From positions 1 through 64,000 of the forward strand of contig NZ_JAQMWP010000002.1 of assembly GCF_030403745.1 (NCBI RefSeq): a DNA stretch of 64,000 bases, given 5' to 3'. Positions within the stretch are counted from its first letter, which is position 1; every line of letters begins with the position of its first letter. Shown here in pieces: positions 53,948 to 62,519 of this stretch. Origin of the DNA: Streptomyces sp. S.PB5. Lineage in GTDB: Bacteria > Actinomycetota > Actinomycetes > Streptomycetales > Streptomycetaceae. The notes under the pieces were generated by a model. That model searched no databases. It was not told the DNA's origin and saw nothing but the letters and a program-made list of their open reading frames with translations. A program made the position numbers and the translations under genes.

Positions 53948-55456
53948 ATGCTGCTCACCCCCCATGCCAGGAGCCCACGTCGGCAGAAGGCCGCCGCGCT
54001 GCTCGCCTCGGCCGTCTCCGTCTGTCTCGTCGCCGCGAGCGCCCCCGCCGCCCAGCTGGGCGTCGGCGACCGCCTCTTCCCGCACCTGGGCAACCCCGGG
54101 TACGACGTGGCGTCGTACGACCTGTCCTTCACCTATCCCGGTTCCAACAGCAAGCCGCTGCAGGCCGTCACCACGATCGACGCCTGGACGACCGCCGAAC
54201 TGCAGCGCATCAACCTCGACTTCGCGCACGGCAAGGTCAAGTCGGTCGAGGTCGACGGGGAGCCCGCCAGGTTCGCGGGCGCGGGCGAGGATCTCGTGGT
54301 CACGCCCGAGGAACCGCTGCCCGGCGGGAGCTGGATGCGGATCACGGTGAAGCACACCAGCGATCCCGTCGCCGCCGAGGACCGGGACGGCGGCTGGGTG
54401 CGGACGACCGACGGGCTCGCCATGGCGAACCAGGCCGACGCCGCCCATCTGGTGTTCCCGTGCAACGACCACCCCTCCGACAAGGCGATGTTCACCATCC
54501 GGGTCACCGCGCCCGACGGCTACACCGCCGTCGCCAACGGACTGCCGGCCGGGGTGAGCCGGGTCGCCGGGGAGACCACCTGGACGTACCGGACCCAGCA
54601 CCCCATGGCCACCGAGCTCGCACAGGTCTCCATCGGCCGCTCCAGCGTGCTGCACCGCGAGGGCCCGAACGGACTGCCGATTCGTGACGTCGTACCCACC
54701 AAGCACCGCAAGGCGCTCGAACCCTGGCTGGAAAAGACGCCGGAGCAGATCCGCTGGATGGAGGACAAGCTCGGCCGCTATCCCTTCGAGACGTACGGCC
54801 TGCTCGTGGCCGACGCCGACACCGGCTTCGAACTCGAGACGCAGACCCTCTCTCTCTTCGAGAGAGACCTGTTCACCGAGCCCGCCTATCCCAAGTGGTA
54901 CGTCGAGTCGATCATGGTGCACGAGCTGGCCCACCAGTGGTTCGGCAACAGCGTCAGTCCGCGCAACTGGTCGGGCCTGTGGCTCAACGAAGGGCACGCC
55001 ACCTGGTACGAGGCCCTGTACGCCGAGGAGAAGGCCGGCCGGACCCTGGCTGCGCGCATGAAGGCTGCATACGGCGCCTCCGACCGCTGGCGCGCCGCCG
55101 GCGGGCCCCCGGCCGCACCCAAGGCGCCGGACGCCGGCCAGAAGATCAGCATCTTCCGTCCCAACGTGTACGACGGCGCCGCACTCGTCCTGTACGCCCT
55201 GCGCGAGCGGATCGGCCGCCCGGCCTTCGAGGAGCTGGAGAGGGCCTGGGTGAGCCGCCACGAGGACGGCGTCGCCACGACCGCCGACTTCGTCGTGCTC
55301 GCCCAGGAGATCTCCGGGCGCGACCTGGACGGGTTCTTCCAGGACTGGCTGTACGGCAAGAAGACCCCGCCGATGCCGGGGCACCCGGACTGGAAGTCGG
55401 TGGCGCCCGCCAAGGAGGGCGCCGGGAAGGCGGCCTCCGGGGAAAGCACCCGCTGA
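53948..55456 (+). CDS. secreted M1-family metallopeptidase
   Basis: 502 residues. Signal peptide (~1-35, AALLASAVSVCLVAASAPAA), an N-terminal beta domain, and the gluzincin catalytic site: HELAHQWFG (His325, Glu326, His329) and NEGHATWYE (Glu348), giving HExxH-x18-E. The chain lacks the long C-terminal ERAP-like domain of full aminopeptidase N and resembles the short, exported actinobacterial M1 peptidases. The mature enzyme probably trims peptides outside the cell. ATG 53948; TAGCGG ends 6 nt before it. Confidence 0.9.
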   Translation: MLLTPHARSPRRQKAAALLASAVSVCLVAASAPAAQLGVGDRLFPHLGNPGYDVASYDLSFTYPGSNSKPLQAVTTIDAWTTAELQRINLDFAHGKVKSVEVDGEPARFAGAGEDLVVTPEEPLPGGSWMRITVKHTSDPVAAEDRDGGWVRTTDGLAMANQADAAHLVFPCNDHPSDKAMFTIRVTAPDGYTAVANGLPAGVSRVAGETTWTYRTQHPMATELAQVSIGRSSVLHREGPNGLPIRDVVPTKHRKALEPWLEKTPEQIRWMEDKLGRYPFETYGLLVADADTGFELETQTLSLFERDLFTEPAYPKWYVESIMVHELAHQWFGNSVSPRNWSGLWLNEGHATWYEALYAEEKAGRTLAARMKAAYGASDRWRAAGGPPAAPKAPDAGQKISIFRPNVYDGAALVLYALRERIGRPAFEELERAWVSRHEDGVATTADFVVLAQEISGRDLDGFFQDWLYGKKTPPMPGHPDWKSVAPAKEGAGKAASGESTR

Positions 55457-55672
55457 GGAAGTGGTCGCTGAGGAAGCAGTCGCTGGGTGAGCGGCCGCGA
55501 AATAAGGCGGTGACGAGACGCCCCGTGCCGTGCGACCATCTTCGGGTCGGCGCGGCACGGGACACGGGAATCTCCCGGGGTACTCGTGCGTTGAGCACAG
55601 TGACCGGCGGTGCGATCGCCGTGGTCGCCGTGATGATCGCCGTATCGGAATCCCCAACGACGTAAGGACCCA

Positions 55673-57169
55673 ATGACCTCCTCTTCATCCCCTTCCCAGG
55701 ACTCGCAGCGCTTCGCGCACACATACCCCGAAGGTCTTCGGGCCGATGCCCTGATGGAAGAGGACGTCGCCTGGAGCCACGAGATCGACGGAGAGCGGGA
55801 CGGCGACCAGTTCGACCGCTCCGAGCGCGCGGCTCTGCGCCGCGTGGCGGGCCTCTCCACCGAGCTCGAGGACGTCACCGAGGTCGAGTACCGCCAGCTC
55901 CGGCTGGAGCGGGTCGTCCTCGTCGGCGTCTGGACCACGGGGACCTCGCAGGACGCGGAGAACTCCCTCGCGGAGCTCGCCGCCCTCGCGGAGACCGCGG
56001 GCGCGCTCGTGCTCGACGGCGTCATCCAGCGCCGCGACAAGCCCGACGCGGCCACCTACATCGGATCCGGCAAGGCCACCGAGCTGCGGGACATCGTCCT
56101 GGAGACCGGCGCCGACACCGTCATCTGCGACGGTGAGCTCAGCCCGGGCCAGCTCATCCACCTCGAAGACGTCGTCAAGGTCAAGGTCATCGACCGTACG
56201 GCCCTGATCCTCGACATCTTCGCCCAGCACGCCAAGTCCCGAGAGGGCAAGGCACAGGTCGCGCTCGCGCAGATGCAGTACATGCTGCCGAGGCTGCGAG
56301 GCTGGGGTCAGTCGCTGTCCCGTCAGATGGGCGGCGGCAAGGGCGGCGGCCTCGCCACCCGTGGTCCCGGTGAGACCAAGATCGAGACGGACCGGCGTCG
56401 GATCCGCGAGAAGATGGCGAAGATGCGCCGGGAGATCGCGGAGATGAAGACCGGCCGCGAGATCAAGCGCCAGGAGCGCAAGCGCAACAAGGTGCCGTCC
56501 GTGGCCATCGCGGGCTACACCAACGCCGGCAAGTCCTCGCTGCTCAACCGCCTGACCGGCGCCGGGGTCCTGGTCGAGAACGCCCTGTTCGCGACCCTGG
56601 ACCCGACCGTCCGGAGGGCCGAGACGCCCAGCGGGCGCCTGTACACCCTCGCCGACACGGTTGGCTTCGTACGGCACCTGCCGCACCACCTGGTCGAGGC
56701 GTTCCGCTCCACCATGGAAGAGGTCGGCGAGTCCGACCTGATCCTGCACGTGGTGGACGGCTCGCACCCGAACCCGGAGGAGCAGCTGGCCGCCGTGCGC
56801 GAGGTGATCAGGGACGTCGGTGCCACCGGCGTGCCCGAGATCGTCGTGATCAACAAGGCCGACGCGGCGGACCCGCTGACGCTGCAGCGGCTGATGCGGA
56901 TCGAGAAGCGCTCCATCGCGGTCTCGGCCCGTACCGGCCAGGGCATCGACGAACTGCTCGCGCTCATCGACAACGAGCTCCCGCGGCCGTCGGTCGAGGT
57001 CGAGGCGCTCGTGCCGTACACCCACGGCAAGCTCGTCGCCCGCGCACACAACGAGGGCGAGGTGATCTCCGAGGAGCACACCCCGGAGGGCACCCTGCTC
57101 AAGGTGCGGGTGCACGAGGAGCTGGCGGCGGATCTGGCGCCGTATGTGCCGGCACCGGTCGTGGCCTGA
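55673..57169 (+). CDS. hflX: ribosome-splitting GTPase HflX
   Basis: 498 residues. The N-terminal HflX domain (AALAETAGALVLDGVIQRRD, ATYIGSGKATEL), a helical linker (KMRREIAEMKTGREIKRQER), and the G domain (GYTNAGKSSLLNRLTGA, DTVGFVRHLP, VINKAD) are complete. HflX rescues stalled ribosomes after heat or antibiotic stress. ATG 55673 follows AAGGACC. The 216-bp gap upstream has GGTACT and TTG/GTG triplets but no convincing gene. Confidence 0.95.
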   Translation: MTSSSSPSQDSQRFAHTYPEGLRADALMEEDVAWSHEIDGERDGDQFDRSERAALRRVAGLSTELEDVTEVEYRQLRLERVVLVGVWTTGTSQDAENSLAELAALAETAGALVLDGVIQRRDKPDAATYIGSGKATELRDIVLETGADTVICDGELSPGQLIHLEDVVKVKVIDRTALILDIFAQHAKSREGKAQVALAQMQYMLPRLRGWGQSLSRQMGGGKGGGLATRGPGETKIETDRRRIREKMAKMRREIAEMKTGREIKRQERKRNKVPSVAIAGYTNAGKSSLLNRLTGAGVLVENALFATLDPTVRRAETPSGRLYTLADTVGFVRHLPHHLVEAFRSTMEEVGESDLILHVVDGSHPNPEEQLAAVREVIRDVGATGVPEIVVINKADAADPLTLQRLMRIEKRSIAVSARTGQGIDELLALIDNELPRPSVEVEALVPYTHGKLVARAHNEGEVISEEHTPEGTLLKVRVHEELAADLAPYVPAPVVA

Positions 57170-57182
57170 CCGCTTGTTCGCA

Positions 57183-57221
57183 CCGAAGGCCCGCTCCCTG
57201 TCCCAGGGAGCGGGCCTTCGG
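57183..57221. terminator. bidirectional terminator between hflX and a serine protease gene
   Basis: CCGAAGGCCCGCTCCCTG pairs with CAGGGAGCGGGCCTTCGG around TCC, a perfect 18-bp stem. It lies 13 bp after hflX and 9 bp beyond the stop of the convergent protease gene. Confidence 0.92.
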
Positions 57222-57230
57222 CATGTGCGG

Positions 57231-58433
57231 CTACTGACCGCCGTACGTCTTGCTCATGCTCTGGTAGATCGCCTCGGCCTCCTGGCCCAGCTGCGGGCCC
57301 GCCAGCCAGGTGTTGTCGGCCGGGCCGATCGAGGTGTTCGAGACCAGCTTGGTCTCACCGTCCACCACCCGGAACCAGCCGCCGCCGGACGAACCGCCGG
57401 TCATCGTGCAGCCGATCCGGTACATCGTCGGCAGCGTCGAGCTGAGCGAGAGCCGGCCCGGCTGGTCGATGCACTTGAACATCTTCAGACCGTTGTACGG
57501 CGCCGCCTGCGGGTAGCCCCAGGCGCCCATCTTGGCGACCTCGGTCGCGGAGGGCGCGGAGAAGTCCACGTCCAGCGCGGCGCCGACCGTCTCCTCCAGC
57601 GACTTCGAGCCGGACTCCGGCTTCACATGCAGCACCGAGAAGTCGTATGCCGCACCCGCGCCGCCGGTCTCCGAGCCGCCCGCGATCCACTCGTTGGAGG
57701 TCGAGGCCCAGTCCGCCCACCACTGGCCGTAGGGGGCGATCTCGGTGGGGTTGGCGTTGGTCAGCTGGGCCTCGGACTTGCCGTAGTCGTTGTAGGCCGG
57801 GACGAACATGATGTTGCGGTACCAGCCGCCGCCGTTGCCCGCGTGCACGCAGTGGCCGGCCGTCCACACCAGGTTGGACTTGCCCGGGTGGTTCGCGTCC
57901 TTGACCACCGTGCCCGAGCAGACGGCCGCGCCGTCCGGGGTGTCGAAGAAGATCTTGCCGACCGGCGCCGCGTTCTGGTGGTACGGCGTCTTCTCGGCCG
58001 CCGCCTCGACGGGGAGCGGGTCCGGGTCGGTGACGCCCGCGTCGGCCGCCGCGTCCTTCGTCGAGTACGTCTTGTTGGCCTCCTTGGCGGACTTCATCCG
58101 CTCCGGCTTCCAGAGGCCCTCGATGACCGGGTTGACGAAGTCCTTGGCCTCTCTGAGCCACTTGTCCTTGTCCCAGTTCTGCCAGCCGCCGTCCTTCCAC
58201 TTGTCGACGTCGATGCCGTGCTCCTTGAGCTTGCCGGCGAGGTCGGCAGGGATCTCGATCTTGTCCTTGCCGCTGTCGGCAGCCTGGGACGTGGCGGCGT
58301 CCGGCTTGTCGCTCGCAGTGTCCGAGCCTTCGCAGGCGGTCGCGGTCAGCGCCAGAGCGGCGACGAGACCGGTGGCGGCGAGAGCGGTTCGACGCCGGCG
58401 ACTCGTCGTCGCAGACGTACGTGTGGAACGCAT
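57231..58433 (-). CDS. trypsin-like serine protease lipoprotein (copy 1)
   Basis: 400 residues. A long basic leader and hydrophobic segment end in LTATAC, with lipobox Cys34. A Trp-rich module (~60-118; KLKEHGIDVDKWKDGGWQNW and KWLREAKDFVNPVIEGLW) precedes a chymotrypsin-fold domain with His194 (TAGHCV), Asp264 (YDFSVL) and Ser349 (GGSSGGGW). It is exported and probably membrane-anchored. The target is unknown. The next gene upstream is a paralogue with the same architecture, so the pair arose by tandem duplication. Confidence 0.88.
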   Translation of the reverse strand: MRSTRTSATTSRRRRTALAATGLVAALALTATACEGSDTASDKPDAATSQAADSGKDKIEIPADLAGKLKEHGIDVDKWKDGGWQNWDKDKWLREAKDFVNPVIEGLWKPERMKSAKEANKTYSTKDAAADAGVTDPDPLPVEAAAEKTPYHQNAAPVGKIFFDTPDGAAVCSGTVVKDANHPGKSNLVWTAGHCVHAGNGGGWYRNIMFVPAYNDYGKSEAQLTNANPTEIAPYGQWWADWASTSNEWIAGGSETGGAGAAYDFSVLHVKPESGSKSLEETVGAALDVDFSAPSATEVAKMGAWGYPQAAPYNGLKMFKCIDQPGRLSLSSTLPTMYRIGCTMTGGSSGGGWFRVVDGETKLVSNTSIGPADNTWLAGPQLGQEAEAIYQSMSKTYGGQ

Positions 58434-58602
58434 GGTGCGGTAACCCCCGTTGGAGCGATCTGTGTATCAGCGATCTGTGTATCAAGGTGCGCGGGTGTCA
58501 TGTGCGTGTCATGACCGGGGGTCTGTGCGAACCCCCGTCCCGCGACACCCCACTATGCCCGTCGAGTTGAGGGCGAACGGCGACGGGACGGTGAAGGTTT
58601 CC

Positions 58603-58657
58603 GTGAGCCCGTGAGCCCGTGAGCCCGGGGGTTCACGGGCTCGTGAGCCGGTGAGCT
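58603..58657. repeat. GTGAGCCC tandem/inverted repeat between the protease paralogues
   Basis: Three GTGAGCCC units in a row are followed by the inverted form CACGGGCTC and further GTGAGC/GGGCTC pieces, able to fold into alternative hairpins. It lies in the 264-bp gap between the two protease genes and could be the terminator of copy 2. Confidence 0.7.
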
Positions 58658-58697
58658 CGTGGGCTCGCCGAACCGCCCGTCCCGTCGCCGCCGTTCA

Positions 58698-59918
58698 TCA
58701 CTGACCGGCGAACTTCTCGCTGACCGAGTCGTACACGCCCTTGGCCACCTCACCCAGCCGCGGTCCGGCCAGCCAGCCCGCGGTCACCGGGCCGATCGAG
58801 GTGTTGGACACCAGCGCAGGCTTGCCGTCCGAACCGGTGGCGACCCAGCCGCCACCGGACGAACCGCCGGTCATGGTGCAGCCGATGCGGTACATCGTCG
58901 GATCGCTCGCGTTGAGCGACAGCCGCCCCGGCTTGTCCTCGCACTGGTACATCGTCTCGCCGTCGAACGGTGCCGCCGCCGGGTACCCGGTCGCCGTCAT
59001 GCTCTGGATCTTCGTCGCCGCGGGGGCCTTGAAGTCCACCGGCAGCGCCGAACCGACCGTCTCCTCCAGGGACTTGCCGGTGCCGCCCTCCTCCGGCGTC
59101 ACATGAATCACCGCGAAGTCGTACGAGGCGCCGTCGCCGCCCGTCGTACCGCCCTGCTCGATCCATTGGTCCGAGGTCTGCGCCCAGTCACCCCACCAGA
59201 CACCGTACGGAGCGACCTCCTCCCGTGTCGCGTCCTTCAACTCGGCGGTCGCCAGGCCCTTGTCGTTGTACGACGGCACGAACGCGATGTTGCGGTACCA
59301 GCCGCCGCTCTTACCCGCGTGGACACAGTGGCCGGCCGTCCACACCATGTTGGACTTGCCGGGGTTGGCTGGGTCCTGCACGACCGTCGCCGAGCAGACC
59401 ATCTGTCCTTCGGGGGAGTCGAAGAACACCTTGCCCGCCTCGGGAACGCTGTCGTGGTACGTAGGCGCCACAGCCTTCGCGTCCACCGGCGCCGGCTCCG
59501 GGTCGGTCACTCCCTGGTCACCGTCGAGGTCGCTGTCGTCGACCTCCTTCTCCGGATCCTCGGCCTCCCGCATCCGGTCCGGGTCCCACAGCCCCTCGAT
59601 GATCGGGTTGATGTAATCCTCGGCCTCGTGCAGCCAGTCGTCCTTGCTCCAGTCCTTCCAGGCGCCGTCCTTCCACTTGTCGACATCGATCCCGTGCTCC
59701 TTGAGCCGGTCCTTGATGTCGTCCGGGATCGTGATCTTCCCGTCGCCCGACGTGGCGGACGAGGCCGCCGCACCGCCGGCCTCGGGGGCGCCCGACTCAC
59801 AGGCGGTGGCGGTGAGCGCGAGCGCCGAGGCGAGGGCGACGGCGGCCAGCACGGGGGAGGTTCTGCGGCGCGCCCCCCTTCCCCGGTTGACGGTGGACAA
59901 CGGCCGTATGGATCGCAT
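58698..59918 (-). CDS. trypsin-like serine protease lipoprotein (copy 2)
   Basis: 406 residues, paralogue of the following gene. Lipobox LTATAC with Cys40; Trp-rich module (~70-120; RLKEHGIDVDKWKDGAWKDW, WLHEAEDYINPIIEGLW); catalytic His197 (TAGHCV), Asp267 (YDFAVI) and Ser354 (GGSSGGGW). ATG 59918 has GGGGGAG about 9 nt upstream. The frame is open for another kilobase upstream but with no family similarity. Expression as an operon with copy 1 is possible. Confidence 0.88.
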   Translation of the reverse strand: MRSIRPLSTVNRGRGARRRTSPVLAAVALASALALTATACESGAPEAGGAAASSATSGDGKITIPDDIKDRLKEHGIDVDKWKDGAWKDWSKDDWLHEAEDYINPIIEGLWDPDRMREAEDPEKEVDDSDLDGDQGVTDPEPAPVDAKAVAPTYHDSVPEAGKVFFDSPEGQMVCSATVVQDPANPGKSNMVWTAGHCVHAGKSGGWYRNIAFVPSYNDKGLATAELKDATREEVAPYGVWWGDWAQTSDQWIEQGGTTGGDGASYDFAVIHVTPEEGGTGKSLEETVGSALPVDFKAPAATKIQSMTATGYPAAAPFDGETMYQCEDKPGRLSLNASDPTMYRIGCTMTGGSSGGGWVATGSDGKPALVSNTSIGPVTAGWLAGPRLGEVAKGVYDSVSEKFAGQ

Positions 59919-60195
59919 GATCTGACTCCCCCTGAGGTGGAACGAACTCGGCGCTGTGGCCGTGACCCCCACATCGACACCCCGGCGGCTCTGGCCTGTC
60001 CGGTGCCGATCTCCTGTGCGCGCACGGCTTCCTGGAACGGCAACAAACACTATGCGCTCGCTGTGGGGGAGCGCCGACGGAACGGCAACGGTTTCGCTAC
60101 GGGCTTGCTGGCCTGGTAATTCGCCCAGGGGCGGGCTGGTTTGACGCCCCTGTCGCCGCTTGACGTGTATGCCGTGCCTGGTGATGCACCGGCTG

Positions 60196-60262
60196 TCGGC
60201 GGTGCATCGGTGTCCGGGTATCGGCGGTGCGTCGGTAGCCGGGTGCCAGCGGTGTGTCTGTG
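60196..60262. repeat. 25-bp imperfect tandem repeat in a long intergenic region
   Basis: Three copies of a TCGGCGGTGC(A/G)TCGGT-type unit begin at about 60196, 60221 and 60246, with the last one degraded. They lie in the 707-bp gap 59919-60625 between the proteases and the siderophore genes. I find no convincing gene, iron box or terminator elsewhere in that gap. It is probably the 5' region of the aminotransferase gene with decaying repeats. Confidence 0.6.
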
Positions 60263-60625
60263 GCGGGCCGTGAACTTGGCGCCGACGTCGGTGCCGTTGG
60301 CCGGTGGCAGGCCCCAGGCCCCAGGCGCTTGGAGCGGACGTGGGCTTCGTCGCCCGCCCACATCGTGTCCCTCGGCCTCGGCGGGCGCTCGGTGAGGAAC
60401 GGTTCCGCTCGCCGGGTATCCGTCGTGCCGCCCACCAGCCGTTCCGGGTGAGGGCCCCGCCGCCGACTGTTCCTTCGTCGCAAGGATCTTGAGGCAACCC
60501 GTAACCGGGTGAACCCTCCGGGGTTGGTAGCGGTGGGGGGCCTGCTGTCCGAATGCGGTCCCCTGTGCTCGTGGTGTGACATCGCCCGCCCGTGGCACGG
60601 GACGACAGCGGGAGGACAGGGAGTC

Positions 60626-62314
60626 GTGGCCGAGTCTTCGCACGGCGGGTACGCGTCCGATGCGATCCTGCGGCGCCAGTCCGCACGCGAGCCGGCGGCG
60701 CGCACCTACCCGCGTGCCCTGCCGATCGTGCCCGTGCGGGCTCGCGGACTGACCATCGAGGGCGCGGACGGCCGCCGCTACCTGGACTGCCTCTCCGGCG
60801 GGGGCACCCTGGCCCTGGGACACAACCACCCGGTGGTACTGGAGGCGATCCGCAAGGTCCTCGACTCGGGCGCGCCCTTGCACGCCCTCGACCTCGCGAC
60901 ACCCGTCGAGGACGCCTTCGTCACCGAGCTCTTCCACACCCTGCCGCCCGGTCTCGCCGACCATGCGCGCGTTCGGTTCTGCGGACCGGCCGGGACGGAC
61001 GCGGTGCAGGCCGCCTGCGACCTGGTGCGGGCGTCGACCGGAAGCACCGGGATCCTCGCCTTCACCGGCGCGTCCCACGGCATGACCAACGCGGCACTCG
61101 ACACCCCGGGGGGCGTCGCTGACGTACGTGTCACCCGCCTGCCCTATCCACAGGATCACCGCTGCCCGTTCGGCACCGGCGGAGCGCACGGCGCCGAACT
61201 CGCCGCCCGCTGGAGTGAATCGCTGCTCGACGCCCCCCGGTCCGGCATCCCCGACCCCGCCGGGATGATCGTCGAACCCGTCCAGTCCGACGGCGGTGTG
61301 CTTCCTGCGCCGGACGCCTGGCTGCGACGCATGCGGCACATCACGGCGGCCCGCTCCATCCCCCTCATCGCCGACGAGGTCGAGACGGGCGTCGGCCGCA
61401 CCGGCACCTTCTGGGCGGTGCAGCACAGCGGCATCACTCCCGACGTGATGGTCCTCTCCAAGGCCATCGGCGGCAGCCTGCCGTTGTCTGTCCTGGTCCA
61501 CCGCGACGACCTGGACGCCGGGGAACCCGGCACCCACACCGACACCGACACCTTCCGCGGCAACCAACTCGCCATGGCCGCAGGCACCGCAACCCTCGCC
61601 CACGTCCGCGAGAACGCTCTCGCCGAGCGCGCGTCCCTGCTTGGGGCTCGGATGCTTGCCCAACTCGGCGAACTGCGACGGCAGTTCTCGTGCGTGGGGG
61701 ATGTGCGGGGGCGGGGGTTGATGTTGGGCGTGGAGCTGGTGGATGCGTTGGGGGGAAGTAGGGGTGGGGGAGGGGATGGGAGCGGGGGTGCCGGGGTCGA
61801 CGGTGCTTGGTGCGGGGGTGTCGATGTCGACGGTGCTTGGTGTGGGAGTGCCGAGGGTGGTCGTGCTTGGGGCAGGGGTGTCGAGGTTGGCCGGGCCGGG
61901 GCCGGGGGTGGTCACCGGGGCGGGGGCGTCGAGGTTGGCAGGCCCCCGTGCCGGGATCAGCACGTTGGTGGTGCCCGGTGCGGGGGTGCGGAGGGCATGG
62001 CTGGCGGACCTCTTCCTGCCGCTCCCGAACTCGCCGCTGCTGTCCAGCGCGAGTGCCTGCGCCGTGGCCTCATCGTCGAACTCTGTGGCCGCCACGCGAG
62101 CGTAGTCCGCCTCCTTCCGTCCCTGACGATCACCGACGAGCAGGTGGACGCGGTGCTCGACCGCCTTTTCGACGCGGTGGAGGCCGTGGCTTGCGGCCAG
62201 ATACATCGGCCGTGCCATGCGGACCAGCGGGGCCACGCGGAAAAGCGGGGCCACGCGGAAAAGCCCGCTCATACACGCCATCGCCACGACGATCACGCGG
62301 CATGCGCCGGCTAG
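60626..62314 (+). CDS. class III (diaminobutyrate-type) aminotransferase of a siderophore locus, with internal minisatellite insert
   Basis: 562 residues. Class III PLP aminotransferase core: LDCLSGGGTLALGHNHPVVL, GPAGTDAVQAACDLVR, IADEVETGVGRTGTFWAVQH, and PLP lysine Lys279 in VLSKAIGG. The family is usually about 430-460 residues. Here ~85 Gly-rich residues (~375-460) are inserted between GDVRGRGLMLGVELVD and VQRECLRRGLIVEL, and a His-rich tail (~40 residues) follows the normal end. Closely followed by an IucA/IucC gene, it likely makes 2,4-diaminobutyrate for siderophore assembly. GTG 60626 follows GGGAGGACAGGGAG. Confidence 0.85.
   Translation: MAESSHGGYASDAILRRQSAREPAARTYPRALPIVPVRARGLTIEGADGRRYLDCLSGGGTLALGHNHPVVLEAIRKVLDSGAPLHALDLATPVEDAFVTELFHTLPPGLADHARVRFCGPAGTDAVQAACDLVRASTGSTGILAFTGASHGMTNAALDTPGGVADVRVTRLPYPQDHRCPFGTGGAHGAELAARWSESLLDAPRSGIPDPAGMIVEPVQSDGGVLPAPDAWLRRMRHITAARSIPLIADEVETGVGRTGTFWAVQHSGITPDVMVLSKAIGGSLPLSVLVHRDDLDAGEPGTHTDTDTFRGNQLAMAAGTATLAHVRENALAERASLLGARMLAQLGELRRQFSCVGDVRGRGLMLGVELVDALGGSRGGGGDGSGGAGVDGAWCGGVDVDGAWCGSAEGGRAWGRGVEVGRAGAGGGHRGGGVEVGRPPCRDQHVGGARCGGAEGMAGGPLPAAPELAAAVQRECLRRGLIVELCGRHASVVRLLPSLTITDEQVDAVLDRLFDAVEAVACGQIHRPCHADQRGHAEKRGHAEKPAHTRHRHDDHAACAG
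61796..61985 (+). repeat. 30-bp minisatellite inside the aminotransferase gene
   Basis: GTCGACGGTGCTTGGTG occurs at 61796-61812 and again 30 bp on at 61826-61842. Degenerate units (GGTCGTGCTTGGGG, GGGGTGTCGAGGTTGGC and similar) continue to about 61985. All steps keep the reading frame. On the other strand they translate as PAPSTVD-like repeats. It is strongly G-rich on the + strand. Confidence 0.8.
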
Positions 62315-62519
62315 CCCGCGAAAGCGAGACCAGCCACGGCCGAACAACCCCTCGAACACCGGGACTTGGGCCAACCCCGACCCTCTGCTCCTCAACGACA
62401 TAACACCTCCACTCGAACCACTCATCACCTGAGGGGCCACAGACGCGACCCACTCCCACACCGCCGCACAACATCTCGCCCCCGCATCGATTCAGCACTC
62501 CCTCACGAGGAACACAGCC

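Noticed and set aside
55600..55665. 21-codon hydrophobic ORF just upstream of hflX
   Set aside because: A run of Ala/Val/Ile codons ends 7 bp before the hflX start, but there is no ribosome-binding site or sign of conservation that I can judge. Kept only as a possible leader.
59919..60902. Upstream extension of protease copy 2 by ~330 codons
   Set aside because: The extension is Arg/Pro-rich, runs antisense into the aminotransferase gene, and lies upstream of a clear signal peptide starting at 59918.
61743..62105. 120-codon ORF with Gly/Val repeats within the aminotransferase insert
   Set aside because: Alternative phase of the minisatellite. The aminotransferase frame continues through and resumes conserved sequence afterwards.
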